A stretch of 64,000 nt of DNA from LMUY01 sp964244585 (GCA_964244585.1 CAXTJM010000017.1:1-64000); one strand, 5' to 3'; positions 1 to 9,209 are shown, counted from the first letter of the stretch. The notes: a model not told the origin generated them from the letters alone. Numbers and translations: made by a program.

Positions 1-1
1 G

Positions 2-2074
2 AATGGTGAGCGACGATTTGTCGGAATCGCGGGCGACATGACCCCGGAATCCGCAGTTCGAGGCAAGGCCGGCATCCTGTTCCGCGTGGTCGAGGCGGCA
101 TCAGACAGCCCGGGAGGCGTCGTGCGGGAGGTGATCGTGCCTGCCATCGGCGAGGGCACCTTCGCGGCGTTGGTCCGTGAGGCCCGGGCCCGGGCGCTCG
201 GCACGCCGCAAAGCCGTCGCGTGCACACGGCCGTTCGCGCCTCGTATGGCTCCTACTACCGCCGGATGATGCCGAAGCTGCTGGCGGCGCTGGAGTTCAG
301 GTCCAATAACGGCACGCACCGCCCCCTGCTCGACGCCCTGGATGCCATCCGGCGGGCGGAGGGTGAGGGACGGCAGTTCTTCCGGGCCGACGAGGTCGCC
401 GTCGAGGGCGTGATCCGCCCGAAGTGGCGCGACATCGTGCTGGAGGACGTCCCCGGCAGCGGGCAGCGGGTGAACCGTATCAACTACGAGATCTGCGTGC
501 TCCAGACCCTGCGCGAGCAGCTGCGCTGCAAGGAGATCTGGGTGGCGGGCGCGGGCCGGTTCCGCAACCCAGACGCGGACCTGCCGGCCGACTTCGCCGA
601 GCGCCGGGCCGAGTGCTACGAGCGCCTGGGCTTGCCCCGGGAGGCACGGGCCTTCACCGATACGTTGCGCGTCGAGATGACGGAGGCGTTGGAGCAGCTC
701 GACCGCGGGATGCCGCGCAACCGCGGCGTGCGGCTCGACCCGCGGCGGCGGCACCCGATCATCGTCACCCCACTCGAGGCCCAGCCAGAACCGACCGGCC
801 TTGGGACGCTGAAAACCGAGTTGGTGCGGCGCTGGTCGACGACCGGGCTGCTGGACCTGTTCAAGGAGGCCGACCTGCGTATCGGCTTCACCGACGCCTT
901 TGCCACGGCGGCGTCGCGCGAGGCGACCGACCGCGACGAGGTCCGGCGCCGTCTGCTGCTCTGCCTGTATGGCCTGGGCACCAATGCCGGGCTGAAGCGT
1001 CTCGCGGTCGGCCGGCACGGCTTCAGCTACAAGGAACTGCTGCACACCCGCCGCCGCTACATCGATGCGGACTCGCTGCGCAATGCGACAAGGCGGGTGG
1101 TCAACGCTACCCTGGCCGTGCGCGACCCGCACATCTGGGGCGAGGGCACGACGGCCTGCGCCTCGGACAGCAAGCACTTCGGCGCCTTCGACCAGAACCT
1201 GATGACGGAATGGCACGTCCGCTACGGCGGCCGGGGCGTCATGATCTACTGGCACGTGGAGCGAGGCTCGGTGTGCATCCATTCGCGCCTGCGCCGCTGC
1301 TCGTCGTCGGAGGTCGCGGCCATGATCGAGGGCGTGCTGCGCCACGACATCGAGATGGATGTCGAGCGCCAGTATGTAGACAGCCATGGCCAGAGCGAGG
1401 TGGCGTTCGCCTTCTGCCGGATACTCGGCTTCCAGCTCCTGCCGCGGCTCAAGGCGATCGGGGCACAGCGGCTCTACCTGCCCGAGGCGGGTGGCTTCTC
1501 CGCCTACCCCAACCTGGCCTGCATCCTGGCGCGGCCAATCGACTGGGCGCTGATCGAGCAGCAGTACGACGAGGTCGTGCGTTACGCGACGGCCATGGCC
1601 GAGCGCACCGCTGATCCGGAGGCGATCCTGCGCCGGTTCACCCGCAGCAACGTCCAGCACCCGACCTACAAGGCCCTGGCCGAGCTGGGCAAGGCGGTCA
1701 AGACGGTGTTCCTGTGCCGCTACCTGGCCGACGAGGCGCTGCGGCGCGAGATCCACGAGGGGCTGAACGTGGTCGAGACCTGGAACTCGGCCAACGGCTT
1801 CATCTTCTTCGGCAAAGGCGGCGAGATGGCCAGCAACCGGCTGGACGACCAGGAGGTGTCCGTCCACGCACTGCACCTGCTGCAGTCCTGCCTGGTCTAC
1901 GTGAACACGCTCATGCTGCAGCGCGTGCTGTCCGAGCCCGAGTGGATGGCGCGCATGACACCGGCAGACCGGCGCGGGCTGACGCCGCTGCTGTGGGGGC
2001 ATGTCAGCCCGTACGGCACCTTCGACCTGGACATGGAGGCTCGGCTCGACCTGGACCGAAGGAGGGCGGCTTGA
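2..2074 (+). CDS. tnpA: Tn3-family transposase TnpA, C-terminal part
   Basis: DDE transposase of a Tn3-family replicative transposon. The reading frame is already open at the window edge, so the N-terminal third (roughly 300 of about 980 residues in the family) lies outside. The catalytic region is visible: ACASDSKHFGAFDQNL carries the first Asp, YVDSHGQSE the second, and the C-terminal WNSANGFIFFGKGGE block stands where Tn3 enzymes have their conserved end with the catalytic Glu. The family role is recognition of about 38-bp terminal repeats and cointegrate formation. Its stop overlaps the TTG of the next gene (TTGA). In classical Tn3 elements the terminal repeat follows tnpA closely; none is visible here just after the gene, so passenger genes may sit on this side. 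Family assignment is firm; the extent of the transposon cannot be judged. Confidence 0.9.
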   Translation, partial: NGERRFVGIAGDMTPESAVRGKAGILFRVVEAASDSPGGVVREVIVPAIGEGTFAALVREARARALGTPQSRRVHTAVRASYGSYYRRMMPKLLAALEFRSNNGTHRPLLDALDAIRRAEGEGRQFFRADEVAVEGVIRPKWRDIVLEDVPGSGQRVNRINYEICVLQTLREQLRCKEIWVAGAGRFRNPDADLPADFAERRAECYERLGLPREARAFTDTLRVEMTEALEQLDRGMPRNRGVRLDPRRRHPIIVTPLEAQPEPTGLGTLKTELVRRWSTTGLLDLFKEADLRIGFTDAFATAASREATDRDEVRRRLLLCLYGLGTNAGLKRLAVGRHGFSYKELLHTRRRYIDADSLRNATRRVVNATLAVRDPHIWGEGTTACASDSKHFGAFDQNLMTEWHVRYGGRGVMIYWHVERGSVCIHSRLRRCSSSEVAAMIEGVLRHDIEMDVERQYVDSHGQSEVAFAFCRILGFQLLPRLKAIGAQRLYLPEAGGFSAYPNLACILARPIDWALIEQQYDEVVRYATAMAERTADPEAILRRFTRSNVQHPTYKALAELGKAVKTVFLCRYLADEALRREIHEGLNVVETWNSANGFIFFGKGGEMASNRLDDQEVSVHALHLLQSCLVYVNTLMLQRVLSEPEWMARMTPADRRGLTPLLWGHVSPYGTFDLDMEARLDLDRRRAA

Positions 2075-2757
2075 AGAACTCCCCGCCTCCCGTTTTTGCT
2101 TTTCCAAAGCTCGGAAGACAGGAGACCAAAGAACGACACGCACTGAGGCGGCAACTGGACAAGAGCCTCAAGCAAGCTGCACGGAGAACGGGCTGGAAGT
2201 ATGCTCGAAGCACTCTGTTCCGCGACTACCAAGGTTGGTTCGTTGAAGTCATGCCAATAGTAGCCATAGGTAAATTCGAGACACACCTTCGCCTCCACAC
2301 GAAGCCGATGGCCATCGATCCCGTGTTTTGGCAGATCGTCGAACTGCCTGAAAATGTCCGACTTCCTTTGTCTTTCCGAGCGACCGGTGCGTGGACCTGC
2401 CATACCTACCCGGTCGTGGAAGCGGTCCGGCCTGATGCCGAGCATGATGCGGAAACTCTGGCCAGCCTTGTCCTTCATTGGGCCGATGAGCAATTGAGCC
2501 AACTTGGCCCATACTGGACGCTGGATGGCTTCATCAGCGGCCTGCAACAGGCGAACAATGGTTGGAACTTCGCGTCGCTCGTGTCAGCGCTCATTGTCGC
2601 TGGTCGAAACGACGACGCCATGACGACATGCTTGAAAGCCAGACCACCTACCGGAGACGGGTTCTCGGCCGGCGGTAGATCGTTCACCGACCTCACCGTC
2701 ACCTACCTTCAAAGCAGCAGCGTCTCGGACGCCACCGAGGAGAGCGCCGACTCTTAA
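2071..2757 (+). CDS. Hypothetical protein, translationally coupled to TnpA
   Basis: Unrecognised protein of about 228 residues. I chose the TTG at 2071 because it overlaps the transposase stop (TTGA), is preceded by AAGGAGGG at 2058-2065, and because residues before it are only the antisense-like shadow of the transposase. The N-terminal 90 residues are basic and amphipathic (KSLKQAARRTGWKYAR), followed by the segment WFVEVMPIVAIGKFETHLRL that resembles the core of DUF4304-like small bacterial proteins; this is a weak impression only. A C-terminal helical part (ADEQLSQLGPYWTLDGFISG) follows. No catalytic motif, signal peptide or membrane segment is visible. Position directly behind tnpA suggests a transposon passenger gene. 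GC content is a little lower than in the transposase, which is compatible with separate origin. Confidence 0.55.
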   Translation: MKNSPPPVFAFPKLGRQETKERHALRRQLDKSLKQAARRTGWKYARSTLFRDYQGWFVEVMPIVAIGKFETHLRLHTKPMAIDPVFWQIVELPENVRLPLSFRATGAWTCHTYPVVEAVRPDAEHDAETLASLVLHWADEQLSQLGPYWTLDGFISGLQQANNGWNFASLVSALIVAGRNDDAMTTCLKARPPTGDGFSAGGRSFTDLTVTYLQSSSVSDATEESADS

Positions 2758-2819
2758 CAGAAGGCGCATTTCGTAAGAGTTTGCTATCCTGCAGCCCGCA
2801 ACAGCAAGGGATTGCGGAC

Positions 2820-3431
2820 GTGCCGGCGACCCCGACCAAAGGGCGAAAGGTAAAGAGTGAGGCGGAACCCGCCATTGACGCCGCTGACCGGCACGAGCGC
2901 GCCAAGGACTTTCTGGCCCCGAATGAGGTCGCCCGCCTGCTCGACGCCGCCAAGGCCGGCCGCCATGGCGTGCGCGACCACCTGCTGCTGCTCATGACAT
3001 ACCGCCACGGCCTGCGCGTCAGCGAAGCCATCGGCTTGCGCCGCGACGAGGTGGACCTCGACCGCGCCCGGCTGTGGGTCCGGCGCCTCAAGGGCGGGCT
3101 GTCCGTCGAGCAGCCGGTTGCTGGCGACGAACTGCGCGCCATCAAGCGCCACCTCGCCAGCCGCACCGACGCGCTGCCCTGGCTGTTCATCTCCGAACGT
3201 GGACAGCCGCTCACCCGCCAGGCGGTCAATTACCTCGTCAGCGCCGCGGCCGAGCGGGCCGGCCTGCCCGGCGTGCACCCCCACACGCTACGGCACTCCT
3301 GCGGCTTCGCGCTGGCCGACAGGGGCCACGACCTCCGCCTCATCCAAGATTACCTCGGCCACCGCGATCCTAGGCATACCGTCTACTATACCCGCACCGC
3401 AGGCAGGCGGTTTGAAGGGCTGTGGCGATGA
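2820..3431 (+). CDS. Small tyrosine recombinase (Fim-type, catalytic domain only)
   Basis: Site-specific recombinase of the phage integrase family, about 203 residues, which is the size of FimB/FimE-type enzymes and lacks the usual N-terminal core-binding domain. Catalytic residues are in order: Arg in GLRVSEAIGL, His-x-x-Arg in HTLRHSCG, His in YLGHRDPRH, and the nucleophile Tyr in HTVYYTR. The GTG at 2820 follows AGCAAGGG; a TTG at 2781 in the same frame lacks a ribosome site. It sits between the Tn3 transposase unit and the AAA ATPase gene, 62 bp downstream of the unknown gene. It might resolve cointegrates (as TnpI does for Tn4430), or act on an inversion or an island. The family call is firm; the target is unknown. 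Confidence 0.85.
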   Translation: MPATPTKGRKVKSEAEPAIDAADRHERAKDFLAPNEVARLLDAAKAGRHGVRDHLLLLMTYRHGLRVSEAIGLRRDEVDLDRARLWVRRLKGGLSVEQPVAGDELRAIKRHLASRTDALPWLFISERGQPLTRQAVNYLVSAAAERAGLPGVHPHTLRHSCGFALADRGHDLRLIQDYLGHRDPRHTVYYTRTAGRRFEGLWR

Positions 3432-3501
3432 GGCTAAATGGCCAAATCGCACAGCTTCGCGGTCACTGGGCCTTCCCCGCGTGCCGGTCCCGGACCTGGG
3501 C

Positions 3502-4239
3502 ATGGTTCGCCGCCGGCTGTTGTCCGGCTTCCCCCATGCCGGCGAAGTCATCGACAGGGTGCTCGGGGATCTCGTAGGCCGGCGTTTCGTAGCGCTTAGG
3601 CCATTCCTCATCGTTGGCCCTCCCGGCAGCGGGAAGACGACGCTGGCCAGACGGCTACTCGAGGAGCTGGGATTGCCGACGACCGTCTACGGCTGCGGCG
3701 GAGTCTCCGATGCGTCGCTGCTGGGAACGTCGGCGCGCTGGGCCACTGCCGCTCCCAGCCTGCCCCTCGAGCTTATCGAGCGGAGCGGGACAGCCTCGCC
3801 GGCGCTGTTGCTGGATGAGGTCGAGAAGGCGGGCACCGGCCGGATGAACGGCGGCCTGCTCGACGCCCTCCCGGGCCTGCTGGAGCTTGGCTCGGCCAGC
3901 CATCACTGGGACAGCTTCCTTGAGGCGACGGTAGACCTCAGCGGCGTGATCTGGATGGCTACCGCCAACTCCCTCGAGGGCCTGCCGCCGGCGCTGATCG
4001 ACCGGTTCCGCGTGTTGTCGTTGCCCCGGCCCGGCCCTGGGCATCTCGATCGGCTGGCCTCGAACCTGCTGGGAAGCCTGGTATCCGAGTACGGCCTGCA
4101 TCCGGCGTGGGCCCAGCCCCTCGACGGCACGGAGCGCGAGGCCATCCTGGAACACTGGCCCGGCGGGTCGATCCGCGGCCTGCGCTGCCTGCTCGAGGCC
4201 GTCATCCGCGCGCGGGACGTCGGAGCGACTTATCAGTGA
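3502..4239 (+). CDS. AAA ATPase, Lon-like ATPase domain without protease
   Basis: ATPase of about 245 residues. The Walker A motif GPPGSGKTT (near residue 37), Walker B LLLDEVEKA and sensor 1 WMATANSLEGLPPALIDRF match the AAA module of Lon proteases, and FPHAGEVIDRVLGDL before the P-loop is typical of stand-alone bacterial AAA proteins of that type. There is no Ser-Lys protease domain behind it: the gene stops right after the small helical lid. ATG 3502 is preceded by a GGACCTGGG stretch; a GTG at 3481 is an alternative. It follows the recombinase by 70 bp on the same strand and converges on the DUF262 gene. A role as chaperone or remodeller for a defence or mobile-element function is inferred from location only. 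Confidence 0.75.
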   Translation: MVRRRLLSGFPHAGEVIDRVLGDLVGRRFVALRPFLIVGPPGSGKTTLARRLLEELGLPTTVYGCGGVSDASLLGTSARWATAAPSLPLELIERSGTASPALLLDEVEKAGTGRMNGGLLDALPGLLELGSASHHWDSFLEATVDLSGVIWMATANSLEGLPPALIDRFRVLSLPRPGPGHLDRLASNLLGSLVSEYGLHPAWAQPLDGTEREAILEHWPGGSIRGLRCLLEAVIRARDVGATYQ

Positions 4240-4335
4240 ACGCGCGGCCATCGAGGCAGCCGCCTGGGACTTGTCGAGAAGCACGGGTGCCTACGATCGG
4301 TCGGACGCGAGCCTGGAACGACCAATCGGCACCTG

Positions 4336-6264
4336 TCAGGAATCGAGGCTCTTCCAAGTCTTCACCGCCAGGCCGGTCAGGATATCCGCCCGGCCAGCTA
4401 TGGCCGTCTCGTCCCAGGCGTCCTGCTCCGTGATGGCCAGGTTCAGCGCCAGCAGGCTCTGTCTCAGCCAATGCGCTTTAGTAGGGAAGGCGTTGTTGGA
4501 AGCCGTGGCGTTAGCCGGCACGGTGACGAGGGTGAGGTTGCCGAGCGTGTGAAGGGCGGCGTCCCGGGTTCGGATCTGGGAAGCCATGGCGTCGTCCACC
4601 GCCGCGCCGTCCGCCGGCGCGAGCCGGCTGTCAGGGAGCGGCCAGTTCCCGCGCCACGCCCGCGGCAGCACGTGTTCCACCGACATGTCGGCGGGCCTCG
4701 GCGTGTTCACCGAATACTTCGACCTCAGCGCGCACTCCAGGTCCCAGAGCATGTCGGCCAGCCTCTCCTTCCGCCGGATGATCTCGTAGAGCGGCACGGC
4801 GCGGATGGCGTCACCCAAGTCCCCGTCGTTGGGGAATTTCACCGTGTCGCCGCGCATGCCGGCGAGGGCGTCCCGGAATGCTTCCAGCGAAACCCCGTCC
4901 CGGAGCAACGCTCCGGTCAGCCGGGCGAAGGTCTTGTTGAGGTTCTTGGGCGTCAGGTTGCAGACCGCGCGCCTGACGAGGTACGAGTATATCAAGGCGT
5001 ACATCGCGGCTTTCTCGGCGGCGCCGGCGCCGGACACGGCGATGCAGAACACCAGCGGGTAGGCGGTGGAAACCTCCCAGAGGTTGAGTTTCGCGCCTAG
5101 GGCGGCGACCTCCGCATCGCCCCCGCCGGCTTCGAGCGAACGGTAGGTCGGAGCGTACTTGGCCAGGGCGTCGAGCTCCGCCTCCACAGTCTCGAAGCGG
5201 GGACGGCCCTTGGGACGGGTGAAGGCGCGATACTCCGAGTATAGCTCGCGCAAGGAGGTCTCCACGCCCGTCTGGGCCGTCAGCGCATGGCTGAGGAAAT
5301 GGTCGATCCTTGGCCGCCGGGGCTTGGCGCGGGGGGAGTCTGCTTTCCAGAAGCCGCCATCCTGGTCGAACTGCCGCCACTTCGCCTCGAACAGGCCCTC
5401 GGCTTTCTCGCCCTGCGCGGCCGCGCGCTGGAAGATGTTGTTGCGGACTAGGTCCATCGCCAGCAGGGGCTCCGCCTGGCTGTTCAGCGTCTCGAAGATG
5501 ACCTGCGCGTCGTCCGTGTCGGACAGCGTGATGACGACCAGCTTGAGGTGGTTCAGGACCGCCTCAAGCAGGGCGCGCAGCCTGGCGCGCTGCGCCTCGG
5601 CGAACCCGTCGTCTAGTCCGAGGGCCTGGTCCATGCTCAGGCTGGCCACAACGTCGTCCGCGGCGTCCTCGTCGAGGATCCCGAAGCGGGCGTACTTCTC
5701 GATGCGGCGCATGAAGAAGGCGACCGCGGCGACCGCGTTTGGCGCCGTTCCCCGCAGGTTCCCGTTCTGGAAGAACCATTCCGGATGCCGCTCCCGGACG
5801 CCGTTCAGGCCTTTTTCCACCACGAGGTGGAACACGGCGCGATCCTCAGGGGTCGGGATGAGGCGGAACTTGGCGTCCGCGTCCTTGTCGCCGTACATGG
5901 TCGGGAGGAAGAGGTAGCTGTCGATGACCGGGGCAAGGTCGGCAAGGCCCAGCTCGCCTCCCACGTCGCGGATGGCGACCAGGAACAGCTGGAACGTGGT
6001 AAGGCGTTGCTGGCCATCGACCACCTGCACCCGCGGGGTGGCACCGATGGGGAACCCGTCGCCGCCGGGGGCTAGGATGAGCGCCCCCATGTAGTGGCTG
6101 AACTTCGGCTTGCCCTCGATGGCTTGCTCGGCCTTGGCCACCACGTCGTCCCAGAACGGGCCGAGCCGAGGCGCCTTCCAGCTGTATTGGCGCTGGTAGA
6201 TCGGCACGACGAACCGTCGCTGGTCGCCCAGGACGGAGATGACGGGGTGGTCCTTGGCGTCCAC
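4336..6264 (-). CDS. DUF262/DUF1524 protein, GmrSD/SspE-like
   Basis: Protein of 642 residues with the two-part architecture of GmrSD-type modification-dependent restriction enzymes and SspE. The N-terminal DUF262 part shows VPIYQRQYSW (residues 20-29), SHYMGALIL and VDGQQRLTT (82-90); DUF262 is a ParB-like nucleotide-hydrolysing fold whose DGQQR motif is the hallmark. A long helical middle region follows. The C-terminal DUF1524 is an HNH-like nuclease with VEHVLPRAW, LGNLTLV, a following Asn (SNNAF) and PTKAHW. In GmrSD the enzyme cuts glucosylated cytosine DNA; in SspE it recognises phosphorothioate DNA. No phosphorothioation genes are visible, so a stand-alone type IV-like role against phage DNA is the simplest inference. 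Full length, no damage seen. Confidence 0.85.
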   Translation of the reverse strand: MDAKDHPVISVLGDQRRFVVPIYQRQYSWKAPRLGPFWDDVVAKAEQAIEGKPKFSHYMGALILAPGGDGFPIGATPRVQVVDGQQRLTTFQLFLVAIRDVGGELGLADLAPVIDSYLFLPTMYGDKDADAKFRLIPTPEDRAVFHLVVEKGLNGVRERHPEWFFQNGNLRGTAPNAVAAVAFFMRRIEKYARFGILDEDAADDVVASLSMDQALGLDDGFAEAQRARLRALLEAVLNHLKLVVITLSDTDDAQVIFETLNSQAEPLLAMDLVRNNIFQRAAAQGEKAEGLFEAKWRQFDQDGGFWKADSPRAKPRRPRIDHFLSHALTAQTGVETSLRELYSEYRAFTRPKGRPRFETVEAELDALAKYAPTYRSLEAGGGDAEVAALGAKLNLWEVSTAYPLVFCIAVSGAGAAEKAAMYALIYSYLVRRAVCNLTPKNLNKTFARLTGALLRDGVSLEAFRDALAGMRGDTVKFPNDGDLGDAIRAVPLYEIIRRKERLADMLWDLECALRSKYSVNTPRPADMSVEHVLPRAWRGNWPLPDSRLAPADGAAVDDAMASQIRTRDAALHTLGNLTLVTVPANATASNNAFPTKAHWLRQSLLALNLAITEQDAWDETAIAGRADILTGLAVKTWKSLDS

Positions 6265-6756
6265 TTCGGTTCTCCGCGTTTACCCGCCTGTTGGACGCTG
6301 CCACCGTCGAAGGCAAGTCAGCCCGACGGGCGCGGGGTCAGATGGCTTGAGGAGCCCATGGGTGCGGTGGCCATGCACGCAGTTAGGGAAAGGCGAGACA
6401 GTGGCGGATTAAGCGGCTGCCACAACGAGAAGTCGGTGACAACCCCCAGGTTGACTTCTGTCAGCGATTTCAGCTAGGACTGCAGAACCGCGACTCAGCG
6501 TAGCGGGATCCACAACCCTTGCCTTACGGGCTGGGGGCGGTGACGCGGGACGACGAGGCTCTCTTCCTCTCTGTTCCGTAAGCCTTGACAAGGTCCTGTG
6601 CCGTTGATGCCGCCTCTGGCGACGCCGAGTTCTCTCGGTAAGCAAGGGGAGGGAGCGCATGGACCCCGTGGTCCTTGGCCCTCGGATTCGACTTAACCGT
6701 CGCGACCGAGACGACTGGCTCAGACGCCTGGTCGCGCTAGCCAAGGACATACGACC
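6265..6756. other. Intergenic region between divergent defence genes
   Basis: About 490 bp between the DUF262 gene and the ParB-like gene, which are transcribed away from each other, so both promoters should lie here. I see no open frame worth calling. A short dyad with GGACC/GGTCC arms lies near 6661-6674. AAGGA at 6742-6746 precedes the ATG of the ParB-like gene. Nothing else can be supported. Confidence 0.4.
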
Positions 6757-8793
6757 ATGAACAAAGCAGCAGATACCCCCGTCCTCCCGCGGCCCGTCGA
6801 GCCGCTGCCGGATTACGCGAACGCCACGGCCCGCAAGAACCTCGCCGACAAGCTGGGTGAATCCTTCAAGCTTTCCCGGGGTGCCGCCCTGGCGATAGCC
6901 AACGCGGTCGTCGACCCTGCAGCCGTCAGGAAGGGCCTCGGCGATCCCGTCGACCCGAACGCAGAGCGCATTCGCGTCCCAGGCGGCGAGCTGCTCGGAA
7001 TTCGGACCCAGGTCTGGGGGCGCAAGGTGATGCCCGATCCCCGCAACCCCCGCACCCTGCCGGCGCGCAAGCATCCATTCGCCGTCGAACCCGGAAGCGG
7101 CAAAGAAGATTCCAGGTTCCGTCCCGTACCCGAGCCTCGCACGCCGCAGGGTATGGCTGCCGCAACTGCCGAGCTTTCCGTCGAAGTCGAGAGCCGGCAC
7201 CACCTGATCTGGGCGATGCAGCAGGCCAAGGATTACGTGCGGGCCACCAACGACTGGACCGAGTCGATCAAGACGCAGGGGGTCATGGAAGCGGTCTGGC
7301 TCGTACCGACAACGTACCGGCACCGTGACGGGTCGGATCCCGTGACCGCGCTCACCTCGGCGGAGGGATCGTCCCGCGTCACAGGCGACCACGCCGCCCT
7401 AGATGTTACGTCGTCCGACGTGCCCTACGACGACGCGGACTCGAAGTTCCGCGCCCATGTCCAGCGCCTCAACAAGGCGCTCGTGTCCGGCGCCGCGACG
7501 CCGAAGGACATCGTGATGCTCCGCTGCGAACGGGTCCCGGCGCTCATCGTCGTCGGGTTCGCGCCCTACAAGGACGGCGCCACAGGCTTCCCGACCGCGC
7601 TGAAGTCACTGGTGGCCCTCCGCCACGTCGACCGGCCGACGCCGTGGGGCGAGGGACCCGAGAACGAGGCCTTGGCCGACGAGGTCCTGGACGAGATGGA
7701 GCGGCGGGGGCTGATCACCGCAACCCGGGCTTCCTACCTCGCGGGATCCTGCACGAGGGAGGAGGCGCTGGCGGCGCACTGCTCGAACGACCCGGTCATC
7801 CGAGCCGCCGAGATCGTCCGCCTGTTCACCAGCCCTAATCCTGATCTTAAGGATGCCATCAGGGCGGCGGTCACGAGCCAGTCGACGCGAAAGAACGTCA
7901 ACCAAGCGTTGCTCAACGCCCTCGCGACAGCGCTGATCCTTCGTGCCGTCTCGAAGGACCCTGCCGCGCTCGACCAGGCTCGACGCTACCTGCGCAAGGC
8001 GTTCGGCAAGGCCGTCCACGCCGGGAGCTGGGATCCGACTGGACGCGACGTCGACGCGCTGCTGCGGGACGCCGTCGGTGAGGTCCGGGCGGCGCTATCG
8101 GCCGACCAAGCCGACGGTGCGTGCCCGTCAACGCTCGAACTGGCCGTGCGCGCGGCTTTCCCCCTCGTCCTGGACGGTCGCCTGAAGGGGGACCGGGGCA
8201 CGGTGGGGAACACGCAGCCGGACCGCAGGGAACCGGGCGAGGTACTCGACGCAATGAGGCAGTCCCCGAAGGGTCTTCACCAGCTCGCGCAAGCCTTGCG
8301 CGACTACTCCCTCGGGAGGCCGATCCGCGCCGTGGATGACGATGGTGCCATCGACGTCGACGAGGAGGGTTGCGACAGGATAGTCAGCGACATCCTCCTC
8401 CGGACGGAGTTCCCGGCGGCTGGCGCCTCCAAGGCGCGTCGCCCGGGCAACAGCCCAACCGACAACTACATCAACTCACTGAACGCGCTCGCGCGCGCCA
8501 TGCAGGAGGTCGGCACGGCGTTCGACGCCTTGGGCAAGGTCGCGGGGGACGATGGCAGGCTCATGGTCGACATCAAGGGGGTCGACGTCCGCGACTGCGC
8601 AGCCTGGCGAGATCTGCTTGGACGCATGGACGACGACTTCGTCGTCTGGTCGCGGACGTACCGCCGCGTGAACGGGGTCGACGCTGCCCCGCGGGAGCCT
8701 GAACCGCCTGATCAGGGCCCGGACGCAAAAGGCGCCGTCGAGGATGAAGCGGACGGCGACGACATCGCGCTCCAGAACCGGGAGGCGGCGTGA
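6757..8793 (+). CDS. ParB-like domain protein, unknown function
   Basis: Protein of 678 residues. I do not recognise a named family, but the N-terminal 210 residues have the layout of a ParB/Srx-type domain: DPRNPRT (residues 95-100) where ParB proteins have their NPR box, SIKTQGVMEAVWLVP (170-184) where they have the S-I-x-x-x-G element, and SAEGSSRVTG (201-210) at the place of the G-x-R-R box that binds CTP in ParB or catalyses in ParB-like nucleases. The remaining 470 residues are mostly helical with an acidic C-terminus (EDEADGDDIA). The gene starts the plus-strand three-gene module; its TGA overlaps the start of the next gene. Nuclease, NTPase or sensor are all possible; the ParB-like reading is an inference from motifs. 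Confidence 0.5.
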   Translation: MNKAADTPVLPRPVEPLPDYANATARKNLADKLGESFKLSRGAALAIANAVVDPAAVRKGLGDPVDPNAERIRVPGGELLGIRTQVWGRKVMPDPRNPRTLPARKHPFAVEPGSGKEDSRFRPVPEPRTPQGMAAATAELSVEVESRHHLIWAMQQAKDYVRATNDWTESIKTQGVMEAVWLVPTTYRHRDGSDPVTALTSAEGSSRVTGDHAALDVTSSDVPYDDADSKFRAHVQRLNKALVSGAATPKDIVMLRCERVPALIVVGFAPYKDGATGFPTALKSLVALRHVDRPTPWGEGPENEALADEVLDEMERRGLITATRASYLAGSCTREEALAAHCSNDPVIRAAEIVRLFTSPNPDLKDAIRAAVTSQSTRKNVNQALLNALATALILRAVSKDPAALDQARRYLRKAFGKAVHAGSWDPTGRDVDALLRDAVGEVRAALSADQADGACPSTLELAVRAAFPLVLDGRLKGDRGTVGNTQPDRREPGEVLDAMRQSPKGLHQLAQALRDYSLGRPIRAVDDDGAIDVDEEGCDRIVSDILLRTEFPAAGASKARRPGNSPTDNYINSLNALARAMQEVGTAFDALGKVAGDDGRLMVDIKGVDVRDCAAWRDLLGRMDDDFVVWSRTYRRVNGVDAAPREPEPPDQGPDAKGAVEDEADGDDIALQNREAA

Positions 8794-9179
8794 TGTCGTA
8801 CGCGGGCGGGCATCCGCCGGGTCCCCACGCTGGCGACATGTCGCCCTACACCGAGGCGCTCAGGCCGCCCGTGGCGTTGACGCCGCAGCAGTGCCGGGCA
8901 GCGCGCCGGCTCCGCCGCGGCGGTCGCGGCATTTCGGAAATCGCGGCCAGGCTAGCCGTTCCGGACGACCATGTCCGGCTGGCCCTCGCCACGATCCGTA
9001 CGCCCAAGCAGGCCGCCACCAGGCGCAGCCTCAACGTCACGGTCGAGGCCCACGAGTTCGTCTCCGGGGAAGCAAGAGACCGCGAACCATGCTGGCGGAC
9101 GCTGGACCGCCTGCTCATCGAGCTAGCGTTCCGCCGGGCGATGTCGGGTGCGCCTGTGAGTAGGGGCGGCCCGGCCTGA
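8793..9179 (+). CDS. Small HTH-like protein of the ParB/CoiA module
   Basis: Protein of about 128 residues, start overlapping the upstream stop (TGATG; GTG at 8790 is also in frame). Residues 26-63 read LTPQQCRAARRLRRGG followed by ISEIAARLAVPDDHVRLAL, a clear helix-turn-helix pattern of the kind found in small regulators and terminase small subunits. The second half contains SLNVTVEAHEFVSGEA and a helical end with CWRTLDRLLIEL. No catalytic motif. Tight coupling to the ParB-like gene suggests an accessory DNA-binding or regulatory subunit of the same module. Name and function are unknown. Confidence 0.5.
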   Translation: MSYAGGHPPGPHAGDMSPYTEALRPPVALTPQQCRAARRLRRGGRGISEIAARLAVPDDHVRLALATIRTPKQAATRRSLNVTVEAHEFVSGEARDREPCWRTLDRLLIELAFRRAMSGAPVSRGGPA

Positions 9180-9187
9180 CAGGTGAT

Positions 9188-9209
9188 GGAGGACCCGCTC
9201 GGGTCCTCC
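9188..9209. terminator. Perfect 10-bp inverted repeat between HTH and CoiA-like genes
   Basis: GGAGGACCCG, a two-base CT, then CGGGTCCTCC: a perfect 22-bp dyad. There is no T-run, so it is not a textbook intrinsic terminator; an attenuator, operator or RNA processing site fits equally. It lies 9 bp behind the HTH gene and 40 bp before the preferred start of the CoiA-like gene. Confidence 0.4.

Noticed and set aside
101..2143. 680-codon open frame antisense to the Tn3 transposase
   Set aside because: High GC leaves long antisense frames open; the composition is His/Arg/Gln-rich shadow sequence, while the plus strand has clear transposase motifs.
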